A DNA stretch of 64,000 nucleotides from Glycomyces tritici (lineage in GTDB: Bacteria > Actinomycetota > Actinomycetes > Mycobacteriales > Micromonosporaceae): assembly GCF_030403505.1 (NCBI RefSeq), contig NZ_JAUEMJ010000001.1, positions 867,762 to 931,761 on the forward strand. Direction: 5' to 3'. The notes under the pieces were generated by a model that was not told the origin of the DNA, did no database searches, and saw only the letters and a list, made by a program, of their open reading frames with translations. Of the stretch, positions 25,531 to 34,485 are shown piece after piece. The translations under genes were made by a program, and so were the position numbers. Within the stretch, counting starts at the first letter, position 1, and every line of letters begins with the position of its first letter.

Positions 25531-27805
25531 CGGCATCGCCGTCGTCATGCCCGCCTTCCGCGAGGAGGCGAACGTCGCCGGCACAGTGCAGGACTTCCTG
25601 TCCACTCTTGTCCGCGAAGGCATCCCGCACGCCGTCATCGTCGTCGACGACGGCAGCGACGACCGCACCGGAGCGATCATCGACCGGCTCGCCGCGGCCC
25701 ACCCCGCCCGCGTCATCGCCGTCCACCACGAGCACAACCAGGGCTACGGCGCCGCCGTGCGCACCGGACTCGAGACCGCCCTGCGCCGCACCGGGTTCCG
25801 CGAGATCCTGCTGACCGACGCCGACCGCCAGTTCCACGCCGAGGACCTGGTCCGCCTGCGCGAGTTCAAGAGGGAGGAGCGCGCCGACGCGGTCATCGGC
25901 TACCGCCGCCAGCGCGCCGACCCGTGGCGCCGCCGCCTCAACGCCAAGGTGTGGACCCTGCTGTGCAAGACGCTGCTGCAGGTCCCCGGCCGCGACGTCG
26001 ACTGCGCCTACAAGCTCATCGACCGCTCGCTCCTCCAGGACCTGCGGCTCAGCGGCGAAGCCGCCGCGATCTCCCCCGAACTCCTGTGCCGCATCAGCGG
26101 CGACGGCGCCCGCATCGTCGAGCACCCCGTCGAGCACTACCCGCGCGAGCACGGCGAGCAGACCGGCGCGCGCCTCTCCGTCGTCGCCAAATCCCTCATC
26201 AGCCTCGCGGTCGTCTACGGCCACATGGTCCGCGACGCCCGCCGCCTCGGCTGGGTCCGCCGCCTCGCCTCGCCCAAAGACCCCGGCGCGGCCCTCATCG
26301 CCCTCGCCGCCTGCGTCGCCGCGGTCGCCGCGTACCTCTACTTCGCCGACCACGGGTACCTCCTGGCGTACAAGGACGCCAACTCGCACCTGCTCATCGC
26401 CCGGCGCGTCGTCGACAGCCCCACGGCCGGGCTCGCCCAGCTCGGCGGCGTCTGGCTGCCGCTCCCGCACCTGCTCTCCGCCCCACTCGCGACCTGGGAG
26501 GCCCTGTACCTCAACGGGTTCGCCGGGGCGTTCGTCTCCATGGCCTCCTACGTGGTCGCCGTGCGGTTCCTGTTCGCCCACGCCCGGTCGCTCTCGGGCC
26601 ACTGGGCCGGCGGCCTCACCGCCGCAGGGCTCTTCGCGCTCAACCCGAACGTCCTGTACCTCCAGGCCACGGCCATGACCGAGCTGCTGCTGTTCGCATG
26701 CGCGATCGTCGCACTGCACTACCTGCACGAGTGGTGCACCGAAGGCCGCCTGCGGGACCTCTCCCTGGCCTCCGGCGCGGTCTTCGCCGCGACCCTCACC
26801 CGCTACGAGGGCTGGATCCTCTGCGCCGTCGCCGGCGCGATCGTCGCCTACGCCTCGCTGCGCCGCCACCGCCGCTACTCGCACACCGAAGGCTCGGTCG
26901 TCGTGTTCGGGTTCATCGCCGGCGCCGGGATCATCGGCTGGCTGGCCTGGAACCTCGCGATCTTCGGCGACCCGCTGAACTGGAAGTCCGGCGAGTACGG
27001 CGACTCCTCGCTGTGGGTCTCCGAAGGCGAGGCCAACGTCGGCTCGCTGCCGACCGCCGCCGAGACGTACGGCCTCGCGTCCCTGCACAACCTCGGGATC
27101 GCGACGGTCGCCTTGGGCGTCGCCGGGCTCATCCTCTACGCGGTCCAGAAGCGGCTGCGGTCGCGGGCGCTCGTGCCCTACGCCATGCTCGTGTTCGCGC
27201 CGTTCTTCGTGTGGGCGCTCTACAGCGGCGAGCGGCCCCTCCACGTCAAGGAGGTCATGGGCGCGCTCTACAACGTGCGCTTCGGGCTCATCATGCTCAT
27301 CCCCGCCGCCGTCTTCGCCGGGTTCCTCATCGGGACGCTCGCCAAGCGCCTCCCCGGGCGGCGCCTCGCCGCCGGGACCCTCGCCGCGGCCGCCGTCGCG
27401 GGCGCCACGGTGGCCGTCGACGGCGCGGTCACCCTCGACGAGGCCGTCGAGTACCGCGCCAGCGGCTGGGAGGTCGACAACGCCGCCGTCTCCGCGTGGC
27501 TGCGCGAGCACCACGACGGCGGGACCACGCTCATGATGTCCTTCGAGAACGAGTCGGTGACCTTCGAGTCCCAGGTCCCCACCGGGTCCCTCGTCTACGA
27601 AGGCTCCTACCGGATCTGGGAGGCGTCGCTCGCCGACCCGCACGCGGCGGGCGTCGAATGGATCTACATGCGCGCGACCCCGGGCAGCGAGGACGACGTC
27701 TGGGAGGCCCTGTGGGGCACCGAGGTCCTCGCCGACCACTACGAACTGGTCTACGACGAAGGCGACCGCCTCGTGTACCGCGCCGAGGACGGAGGCGCCG
27801 CGTGA
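25466..27805 (+). CDS. Family 2 glycosyltransferase fused to polytopic membrane domain
   Basis: The protein has about 779 residues. The first 250 form a GT2 domain of dolichyl-phosphate-mannose-synthase type (VVMPAFREEANVAGTV, VIVVDDGSDDRTG, LLTDADRQFH with the DxD metal site). The remainder has about ten membrane helices interrupted by loops, like ArnT/PMT-type lipid-linked sugar transferases, with an acidic loop (YKDANSHLLIARRV) after the first helix. One chain may both make a polyprenyl-P-sugar and use it outside the membrane. The TTG at 25466 with GGAG upstream is preferred over a TTG at 25454. It ends in a GTGA overlap with the next gene. Confidence 0.8.
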   Translation: MTIIADQPQHSPVRTAAPPPTDGIAVVMPAFREEANVAGTVQDFLSTLVREGIPHAVIVVDDGSDDRTGAIIDRLAAAHPARVIAVHHEHNQGYGAAVRTGLETALRRTGFREILLTDADRQFHAEDLVRLREFKREERADAVIGYRRQRADPWRRRLNAKVWTLLCKTLLQVPGRDVDCAYKLIDRSLLQDLRLSGEAAAISPELLCRISGDGARIVEHPVEHYPREHGEQTGARLSVVAKSLISLAVVYGHMVRDARRLGWVRRLASPKDPGAALIALAACVAAVAAYLYFADHGYLLAYKDANSHLLIARRVVDSPTAGLAQLGGVWLPLPHLLSAPLATWEALYLNGFAGAFVSMASYVVAVRFLFAHARSLSGHWAGGLTAAGLFALNPNVLYLQATAMTELLLFACAIVALHYLHEWCTEGRLRDLSLASGAVFAATLTRYEGWILCAVAGAIVAYASLRRHRRYSHTEGSVVVFGFIAGAGIIGWLAWNLAIFGDPLNWKSGEYGDSSLWVSEGEANVGSLPTAAETYGLASLHNLGIATVALGVAGLILYAVQKRLRSRALVPYAMLVFAPFFVWALYSGERPLHVKEVMGALYNVRFGLIMLIPAAVFAGFLIGTLAKRLPGRRLAAGTLAAAAVAGATVAVDGAVTLDEAVEYRASGWEVDNAAVSAWLREHHDGGTTLMMSFENESVTFESQVPTGSLVYEGSYRIWEASLADPHAAGVEWIYMRATPGSEDDVWEALWGTEVLADHYELVYDEGDRLVYRAEDGGAA

Positions 27806-29241
27806 ACCCCGACGCCCCGCCCTCCGGCCTCAGCGCCCAGCGGCTCCTCTCCCCCGGCCAGGCCGGCCTCGCGATCGGCGTCGTCGGCTTCATCGCCGCC
27901 GCGATCGCGCTCGACCTGCTCACCGGCTTCGGTCCCGGCCCGCTCCAGTGGGCCCAGGGCGGCATGTTCGCCCTCATCCTGCTCTACCTCGCCGTGATCG
28001 GGTTCAAGCTCGCGATGGTCCTCGGCTCCGGCCGGTCCACCGCGATGCGGTTCGAACCCGGTGCGCTGCAGACGTTCCCCGACTCCGAACTGCCCCGGTA
28101 CACCGTCCTCGTGCCGCTGTACCGCGAAGCGGCCGTCGTCCCCGGGCTCGTCCGGCGCCTCTCGGCCCTGGACTACCCGGCCGACAAGCTCGAGATCCTG
28201 CTCCTGGTCGAAGCCGACGACGGCGAGACCCGGACCGCCCTCGCCGCGCAGGGCCTCGGCCCGGCCTTCAGGACGGTGGTCGTGCCCGACACGCTGCCGA
28301 AGACGAAGCCCAAGGCGTGCAACGTGGGCCTGGCCCAGGCCACCGGCGAGCTCTGCGTCATCTTCGACGCCGAGGACCGGCCCGATCCCGATCAGCTGCG
28401 CAAGGCGGCGCTGGCGTTCCGGGTGCTGCCCGACCGGGTGGTGTGCGTGCAGGCCGAACTCCAGTACTGGAACCCGTGGACGAACTGGCTGACGCGGTGC
28501 TTCTCGGCCGAGTACGCCACGAACTTCAGCCTGACCCTGCACGGCATGGACCGGCACCGGCTGGCGATCCCGTTGGGCGGCACGTCGAACCACTTCCGGA
28601 TCGACGCGCTGCGCGACCTCGGCGGCTGGGACCCGTTCAACGTCACCGAGGACGCCGACCTCGGCATCCGCATCGCCCGCCGCGGCTGGGACGTGCGCAT
28701 GTTCGTCTCGGTCACCGAGGAGGAGGCGAACTCCCGCCTGGGCAACTGGATCCGCCAGCGCAGCCGCTGGATCAAGGGGTACATGCAGACGTGGCTGGTG
28801 CACTCGAGGGAGCCGGTGAAGCTGTGGCGGGAGCTGGGGACCCGCAAGACCCTTGCGATCCATCTGACGCTGGGGTTCTCGACGGTGACGACGCTGGTGA
28901 ACCCGCTGATGTGGGCATTGACGCTGTCGTACTTCGTCTTCGGGCCGCAGTGGATGGAGCCGCTGTTCCCGCCGGTAGTCCTTTATGGAGGGATGTTCGC
29001 GATGATCGCGGGCAACGCCCTCATGTGCTACGCGCTGATGCTGGGCTGCCTCAAGCGGGGGCTGTACGCGGCGGTGCGGGCGATGCTCACGGTGCCCCTG
29101 TACTGGGGGTTGATGAGCGTGGCGGCGTACAAGGCGCTCGGGCAGCTGCTGCAGCCCAGCAAGCGCCATTTCTGGGAGCTGACCGAACACGGGTTGGACA
29201 CATCGGACGAGGTGGATGCGGAGGTCGTACGTGCTCGGTGA
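27802..29241 (+). CDS. Processive-type family 2 glycosyltransferase (cellulose synthase-like)
   Basis: The 479-residue protein has two N-terminal membrane helices, a cytosolic GT2 domain with YTVLVPLYREAAVVPGLV, the substrate DAED motif (VIFDAEDRPDPD), GGTSNHFR, the TEDADL general base and the QRSRWIKG (QxxRW) motif of processive synthases, then four C-terminal helices. Such enzymes extrude beta-linked polymers or long glycans. No PilZ domain is present. The GTG at 27802 overlaps the previous stop as GTGA, so translation is coupled. Confidence 0.85.
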   Translation: MNPDAPPSGLSAQRLLSPGQAGLAIGVVGFIAAAIALDLLTGFGPGPLQWAQGGMFALILLYLAVIGFKLAMVLGSGRSTAMRFEPGALQTFPDSELPRYTVLVPLYREAAVVPGLVRRLSALDYPADKLEILLLVEADDGETRTALAAQGLGPAFRTVVVPDTLPKTKPKACNVGLAQATGELCVIFDAEDRPDPDQLRKAALAFRVLPDRVVCVQAELQYWNPWTNWLTRCFSAEYATNFSLTLHGMDRHRLAIPLGGTSNHFRIDALRDLGGWDPFNVTEDADLGIRIARRGWDVRMFVSVTEEEANSRLGNWIRQRSRWIKGYMQTWLVHSREPVKLWRELGTRKTLAIHLTLGFSTVTTLVNPLMWALTLSYFVFGPQWMEPLFPPVVLYGGMFAMIAGNALMCYALMLGCLKRGLYAAVRAMLTVPLYWGLMSVAAYKALGQLLQPSKRHFWELTEHGLDTSDEVDAEVVRAR

Positions 29242-32200
29242 ACGCTTGGGCCGCTTGACGGTCGGAGCGCTGGTGGGAGCCGCGCTGCTGGTGGTGCCGG
29301 GGGGAGCGCAGGCCGCGCCCCCGGTGGAGTTCGAGAAGCTGCTCGTCGTCGGCGGGCTGGAGGAGCCGACCGCGTTCCGGTTCACGCCGGACGGGGACGT
29401 GCTGATCGCGGAGAAGAACGGGGCGATCCAGCTCCTGCACGACGGCGTGCTGCACGAGCACCCGCTGATCGAGCTGGCCACGGCCGGCTCTGACGAGCGG
29501 GGGCTGCTGGGGATGGAGCTGGACCCGGACTTCGCGGTCAACGGGTACGTGTACGTGGGGTACACGGCGGCGGACAACCTGGACCGGTTGAGCCGCTTCA
29601 CGATGACCGGGCACGCGATCGACCCGGGCTCGGAGCTGGTGCTGCTGCAGTCGCAGCAGGACGCGAACGTGTTCCATCACTCCGGGAGCGTCAAGTTCGG
29701 TCCGGACGGGAAGCTGTACTGGACCCTCGGGATGAACACGAACAACCAGAACCCGCCGAACCTGGGCAACGTGCACGGCAAGATGCACCGGATCAACGCC
29801 GACGGCTCGATCCCGCCGGACAACCCGTTCGCGGACACGCCGGGGGCGGAGCCTTCGGTGTGGGCGTACGGGCTGCGGAACTCGTTCCGATGGGACTTCG
29901 TCCCCAGTGGACCGAACGCGGGGAGCATGCTGGCCGGCGACGTGGGCGGCTCGGAGTGGGAGGAGCTCAACCTCATCGAGCGCGGCGCGAACTACGGCTG
30001 GCCGCACGTGGAGGGGGTGTGCGCGGACTGCCCGTACGCGCAGCCGGTGTACGCCTACCCGCACACGGCGCCGCCCGCGAGCGCGGGCTCGATCTCGGCG
30101 GTGGAGGTGTACGAGGGCGGGCTGCTCGGCGAGGAGTACGAGCAGGCGGTGTTCTTCGCGGACTACACGCTCGGGTTCGTGAAGTACCTGGTGATGGACG
30201 AGGCCTTCGAGTCCGTGGTGTCGGTGCACGACTTCGACACCGAGGCGGGGACGCCCGTGGAGTTGCAGACCGGGCCGGACGGGGCGCTGTACCAGTTGAA
30301 CATCTACCCCGGAGAGCTGTACCGGATCGCGCCCTCGGGCGGGAACCGGACGCCGGTGGCGCAGGCGGCGGCGACCCCGGACAACGGCTACGCGCCCTTG
30401 GAGGTCGAGTTCTCCTCGGCGGGCTCCGCGGACGCGGACGGGGATGCGCTGACCTACGCGTGGGACTTCGGCGACGGGGCGGCCTCAGCTGAGGCGGACC
30501 CCGTGCACACCTACACCGAGGACGGGGTCTACCAGGCGGTGCTCACGGTCTCGGACGGCGAGAAGTCGGCGCAGTCCACCGTGGAGATACAGGTGGGGAA
30601 CACCCGGCCCGAGGCGGTGGTGCTCACGCCCGAAGCGGGCCTGACGTACGACGGGGGCGACGTCGTGTCATTCTCGGGCTCGGCCCAGGACCCCGAGGAC
30701 GGGGCGCTCGACGCGGCCTCGCTGTCGTGGACGGTGCAGTTCCACCATGCCGACCACGTGCACCCGTTCTACGGACCGGCCGAAGGCGCCTCGGGGCAGA
30801 TCGAGATCCCGACCGCGCCGCACGGCGGGGACAACACGTTCTACCGGATCGCGTTGACCGCCACGGATGCCGGGGGCCTCACCGACACCGCGTACGTCGA
30901 CGTGCACCCGAACACCGTCGAAGTCGCGATCGCCACCGACCCTGCGGGGCTGGAGTTCACGCTCGACGGGCGCCCGCTCGCATCGGCGACGAAGCGGATG
31001 GTCGTGGGCACCGAGTACGTGCTGGGCGCGGAGTCGCCGCAGTACGCGGACGGCTCCAGGTTCCGCTTCTCCGGCTGGTCGACGGGGGCCGAGCAGCAGC
31101 ACGTGTTCACCGTGCCGGGCGAGGACACGGCGGTGACGGCCCAGTTCGAGGAGCTGCCGTACCCGCCGGAACCGTGGGAGTCCACCGATGTCGGGGAGCG
31201 GACCCAATTGGGGCTCAGCAGCTTCGACGACGGCGAATTCACGGTGACCGGCGCGGGCTGGGACATCTGGGGCGCGACCGACGAGTTCCACTTCGCGCAC
31301 CGGCCGCTCACCGGGGACGGGTCGATCACGGCCAGGCTGACGTCGCAGGGGAACACGAACCCGTGGGCGAAGGCCGGAGTCATGATCAAGGAGTCCACCG
31401 ATGAGGGCGCCACGTACGCGTCGATCGCGGTGACCCCTGAGCACGGCGCGCACTTCCAGGCGGACTTCGGGACCGACGGCGGCGGCTTCGCGTACACCGA
31501 AGGCAGCGCCTGGCTGCGGCTGACGCGGGCCGGGGACGAGTTCACCGCGGAGCTTTCACCCGACGGCGTGGCGTGGACGGTGATCGGCTCGGCCGCGGTG
31601 CCCATGTCCGCGAGCGCGCAGGTCGGCCTGTTCGCGACCGCGCACGACAACACGCAGTTCTCCACGGCGGTCTTCGACTCGGTCGCGGTCGCGGCGGCGG
31701 ACCCGGAGTTGACGTGTGAGGACGTGGGCGACCCGGCCATCGCGGGCTCCGCGTCGTTCGACCCCGAAGGCACGCTGACGATGACCGGCGCGGGCGACGA
31801 CATCTGGGGCGACGCGGACCAGTTCCACTACTGCCACAAGGAGCTCGCGGGCGACGGCGAGATCATTGCCCGCGTGGCGTCGCTGGAGGACACGAACGAC
31901 TGGGCCAAGGCCGGCGTGATGATCAAGACCGCGCCTGAGGAGGGCGCGGACTACGCGGCGGCCATGGCGACCGCCGCGGAAGGGGTCCATTTCCAGACCG
32001 GTTTCGATCGCGATGTGAACGGCCCGGTCACCGACGCACCGGTGTGGGTCCGACTCGTACGGGAGGGAACGACCGTCACGGCCTACCACTCCGCGGACGG
32101 CCTGGCCTGGGAGCCGTTCGCCAGCGCCGCGCTGGAGGGCCCAGCGACGGTAGGCCTGTTCGTGACCTCCCATGACGGGAGCGAGGCGGCCACGGCCGTG

Positions 32201-32761
32201 TTCGACTCGATCGCCTTCCGGGACGACGCGCCGGCGGTCCCCGAGCCGTGGTCGTGCGCCGACGTCGGGAACCCGAGGATGCCCGGCGACGCCGTGTACG
32301 ACGGCGGGACCTGGACCGTGGTGGGCGCCGGCGACGACATCTGGGGCGATGCGGACCAGTTCCACTACTGCCACCAGCCGCTCGCGGGCGATGGTCAGAT
32401 CACGGCCCGGGTGGTCTCGCAGGAGGACACGAACGACTGGGCCAAGGCCGGGGTGATGATCAAGTCCAGCACTACGGCCGGGTCCGACTACGCCGCGCTG
32501 ATGGTGACGCCGCAGAACGGGGTGCACCTGCAATCGGCCTTCGACACGGATGTCGACGGCCCGGACACAGGCGCACCGATGTGGCTGCGGCTCACCAGAA
32601 CCGGTGACACGGTCACGGCCGAGTACTCGGCCGACGGCGAGGCTTGGACCTTGCTGGGAACCGCCCCGATTGCCGGAGACGCCACGGTGGGGCTCTTCGT
32701 GACCTCCCACGACGGATCTGATCCAGGAACGGCGGTGTTCGACTCGGTCACCGTCACCTAG
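29231..32761 (+). CDS. Secreted PQQ-type sugar dehydrogenase with PKD and three DUF1349-like repeats
   Basis: A very large secreted protein (about 1176 residues). The order is signal peptide (LTVGALVGAALLVVPGGAQA), a soluble glucose/sorbosone dehydrogenase beta-propeller (PTAFRFTPDGDVLIAEKNG, DERGLLGMELDPDF, HHSGSVKFGPDGKLYWTLG, GLRNSFRWDF, GGSEWEELNLI) to about residue 370, a PKD domain (YAWDFGDGA) at about 378-462, a beta-sandwich linker, and three repeats of about 180 residues, each with the DIWG..D.FH and WAKAGVMIK signatures of DUF1349 concanavalin-like modules. It probably oxidises or binds surface sugars. GTG at 29231 with GGAGG six bases upstream is preferred; ATG at 29216 is possible. 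It overlaps the preceding gene. Confidence 0.82.
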   Translation: MLGERLGRLTVGALVGAALLVVPGGAQAAPPVEFEKLLVVGGLEEPTAFRFTPDGDVLIAEKNGAIQLLHDGVLHEHPLIELATAGSDERGLLGMELDPDFAVNGYVYVGYTAADNLDRLSRFTMTGHAIDPGSELVLLQSQQDANVFHHSGSVKFGPDGKLYWTLGMNTNNQNPPNLGNVHGKMHRINADGSIPPDNPFADTPGAEPSVWAYGLRNSFRWDFVPSGPNAGSMLAGDVGGSEWEELNLIERGANYGWPHVEGVCADCPYAQPVYAYPHTAPPASAGSISAVEVYEGGLLGEEYEQAVFFADYTLGFVKYLVMDEAFESVVSVHDFDTEAGTPVELQTGPDGALYQLNIYPGELYRIAPSGGNRTPVAQAAATPDNGYAPLEVEFSSAGSADADGDALTYAWDFGDGAASAEADPVHTYTEDGVYQAVLTVSDGEKSAQSTVEIQVGNTRPEAVVLTPEAGLTYDGGDVVSFSGSAQDPEDGALDAASLSWTVQFHHADHVHPFYGPAEGASGQIEIPTAPHGGDNTFYRIALTATDAGGLTDTAYVDVHPNTVEVAIATDPAGLEFTLDGRPLASATKRMVVGTEYVLGAESPQYADGSRFRFSGWSTGAEQQHVFTVPGEDTAVTAQFEELPYPPEPWESTDVGERTQLGLSSFDDGEFTVTGAGWDIWGATDEFHFAHRPLTGDGSITARLTSQGNTNPWAKAGVMIKESTDEGATYASIAVTPEHGAHFQADFGTDGGGFAYTEGSAWLRLTRAGDEFTAELSPDGVAWTVIGSAAVPMSASAQVGLFATAHDNTQFSTAVFDSVAVAAADPELTCEDVGDPAIAGSASFDPEGTLTMTGAGDDIWGDADQFHYCHKELAGDGEIIARVASLEDTNDWAKAGVMIKTAPEEGADYAAAMATAAEGVHFQTGFDRDVNGPVTDAPVWVRLVREGTTVTAYHSADGLAWEPFASAALEGPATVGLFVTSHDGSEAATAVFDSIAFRDDAPAVPEPWSCADVGNPRMPGDAVYDGGTWTVVGAGDDIWGDADQFHYCHQPLAGDGQITARVVSQEDTNDWAKAGVMIKSSTTAGSDYAALMVTPQNGVHLQSAFDTDVDGPDTGAPMWLRLTRTGDTVTAEYSADGEAWTLLGTAPIAGDATVGLFVTSHDGSDPGTAVFDSVTVT

Positions 32762-32764
32762 ACC

Positions 32765-32796
32765 GGCACCGGGGGCCCCACTAGGCCTCCGGTGCC
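32765..32796 (+). terminator. Terminator of the gtrA-to-dehydrogenase operon
   Basis: Arms GGCACCGG (32765-32772) and CCGGTGCC (32789-32796), with further pairing inside, lie four bases after the stop codon. Confidence 0.7.
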
Positions 32797-32860
32797 TTCC
32801 GCCGCCCGGGACGCGAAGGGGGTGTTCCGGGCGGCTTTCCGATGCCGAAGCGGTCAGGAA

Positions 32861-32935
32861 GAGAAGAGTATAGATTTTGGTACTCTGCGAGCGGAGAGTA
32901 CCAAAATTGTGAGTACCAACTTCTATACTCTTCTC
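32861..32935. repeat. Nested AT-rich palindrome at the 3' end of the ATPase gene
   Basis: Two perfect 13-base inverted repeats are nested: outer GAGAAGAGTATAG (32861-32873) with CTATACTCTTCTC (32923-32935), and inner ATTTTGGTACTCT (32874-32886) with AGAGTACCAAAAT (32895-32907), with an 8-base centre. A partial third copy (GAGTACCAAC, 32911-32920) breaks the symmetry. The low GC content is unlike the surroundings. Confidence 0.9.
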
Positions 32936-32943
32936 GGCTTGAC

Positions 32944-34419
32944 CTATCCCACTGCTCGGTAGAGATCGGCGGCCCCGATGAGCCGCAAGTCGTTCCGGGA
33001 CTCGGACGCTTCTCGCAGGTGGTCGTTGAATCCCGCGCCACTGAAGCAGAGCAGCCGCGTCTCGGTCGTGTCGAAGGAACCCGACTTCCTGAGGATCGTC
33101 CGGATGTGTTCGAGCCGTTCCAGATGGGCGCGGCCCATGGTGTCCTGCCATTTCGCCTCCCCGATGGCGAGCAAGCGCGGCTTGCCTGAACCGGTCGATT
33201 CGATGGTGACGACGTCGACCTCGTGCAGCGTGCGGGCGTCGGGGTCATTGACACCTCCGCTGGCCACCGAGGTCGGCATACCGCCGAAGACTTCCGGATC
33301 AGCATGGAACAGCGCCCATTCCCGACACAGTTGCTCGAAGTGCGGGCCGAGGATCTTGCTGGCGAAGCGGTGGCCGGACGCCTTCCATACCCGCTCAGCC
33401 ATGCCGGGGCGCTGGAGCTGGTCCCAAACCGGGCGCATGATGCCGGCGTAGAAGGCGACCAGAGGCTCGGCGATGCGGAAGGCCGAACGGTTCTTTCGGA
33501 AGGCGTCACCGTCACGCCGCAGGAGGCCGATGTCCTCTAGTACCGCGATTGGATGGGCGACATCAATGGCCTTGCGCCCCAGGTATGTCGCAATACCGCC
33601 CCGCGTCGTATTGCCGTCCGCGACCGCGGAGAGCACCGACAGGTAGATGGCCGGATCGCGCACATCGGCCTCCTCCGCCAGCAGGTAGCGTCCTTCGCGG
33701 AACAACGGTGTCTGCGGGTTGAGAACCGTGCGGACCACCCATGCATCGAAGTCTTCGGGTCCCCGAGGCACGTCGCCGCGGAGGAATTCATTCGGATACG
33801 CGGGGGTACCGCCGACGATCGCGTGGGTTTTGATCGCGAGCTCGGGGTCCTCGATGCCCCAGAACTGAGCGGCCATCCGGTATTCGAGCGGCGGAACCAC
33901 CAGCTCCAGACCTGCGCGGCCTCGCAGAGGCGCACTGCCGGACAGGAGCCGGCCCATGAAGGACATGGCCGACCCGCACAGCAGGAGCCGCGCACGGGAG
34001 CCGGTGCGTTCCGGCCGCAGCGGACCGAAAGCCTGCTGAAGGATCGACGGCAGTTCGGGGTTGGCCCTGGCAAGGTACGGGAATTCGTCGATGACGATCG
34101 GGATCGGGCGGGCGACTCCGAGCGCAAGGAGTGCGTCGACCGCTTCGACCCAGTCCTCGAAGTGGTAGGCGGATGGTGGGGACGAGAACCGGGTGAGGGC
34201 ATCGCTGAACCGCCGCAGCGACTCGGCGTTCGTAGCTTCGGTCGCGCCGAAGTAGAAGCCGCCCGCCGCCCTGGTGATCGCGTCGAGCAGGAAGGTCTTG
34301 CCCTGGCGCCTGCGTCCCGACACCACGCCGAGGGTTGCTCCAGGCCGATCGTCGGTCACGAAAGCGGACAGAGCAGCCCATTCGCTATCGCGGTCGAACA
34401 TTTCTTGCGGTTTGTCCAC
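32944..34419 (-). CDS. AAA family ATPase with C-terminal PD-(D/E)XK-like (DUF234) domain
   Basis: The 491-residue protein has a P-loop GRRRQGKT at residues 35-42 and Walker B PIVIDEF at 107-113, a sensor region (ARLLLCGSAMSFM), a winged-helix segment (GNTTRGGIATYLGRKAIDVAHPI), and a C-terminal DUF234-type domain whose EVDVV (from residue 400) and GEAKW (420-424) form a PD-(D/E)XK nuclease-like site. This architecture is common in archaea and scattered in bacteria, often as single mobile-looking genes; its function is not established. It stands alone, between two AT-rich palindromes, with codon use slightly less GC-biased than its neighbours. The start is ATG at 34419 next to the right palindrome. 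Confidence 0.82.
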   Translation of the reverse strand: MDKPQEMFDRDSEWAALSAFVTDDRPGATLGVVSGRRRQGKTFLLDAITRAAGGFYFGATEATNAESLRRFSDALTRFSSPPSAYHFEDWVEAVDALLALGVARPIPIVIDEFPYLARANPELPSILQQAFGPLRPERTGSRARLLLCGSAMSFMGRLLSGSAPLRGRAGLELVVPPLEYRMAAQFWGIEDPELAIKTHAIVGGTPAYPNEFLRGDVPRGPEDFDAWVVRTVLNPQTPLFREGRYLLAEEADVRDPAIYLSVLSAVADGNTTRGGIATYLGRKAIDVAHPIAVLEDIGLLRRDGDAFRKNRSAFRIAEPLVAFYAGIMRPVWDQLQRPGMAERVWKASGHRFASKILGPHFEQLCREWALFHADPEVFGGMPTSVASGGVNDPDARTLHEVDVVTIESTGSGKPRLLAIGEAKWQDTMGRAHLERLEHIRTILRKSGSFDTTETRLLCFSGAGFNDHLREASESRNDLRLIGAADLYRAVG

Positions 34420-34430
34420 GAAAGCTCCCG

Positions 34431-34473
34431 GGTTTATAGAACTACAGTTTTTATAACTATACTTCTATAAACC
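34431..34473. promoter_or_regulatory. AT-rich palindrome upstream of the ATPase gene
   Basis: Perfect 11-base arms GGTTTATAGAA (34431-34441) and TTCTATAAACC (34463-34473) flank an A/T-rich centre containing CTACAG and TATAAC. It sits 12 bases upstream of the ATPase start and also just after the ngcG-like gene. It could be an operator for autoregulation, an element end or a terminator. Confidence 0.7.
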
Positions 34474-34485
34474 TCGGCGCGCCGC

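Noticed and set aside
25391..27739. 782-codon minus-strand frame opposite the glycosyltransferase
   Set aside because: Low-complexity Gly/Glu/Asp/Arg composition; the plus-strand frame has clear GT2 motifs and membrane helices.
34431..34473. Right palindrome as simple terminator of the ngcEFG operon
   Set aside because: Possible, but the A/T-rich arms and its position 12 bases before the ATPase start fit an operator or element end better; kept as a regulatory call.
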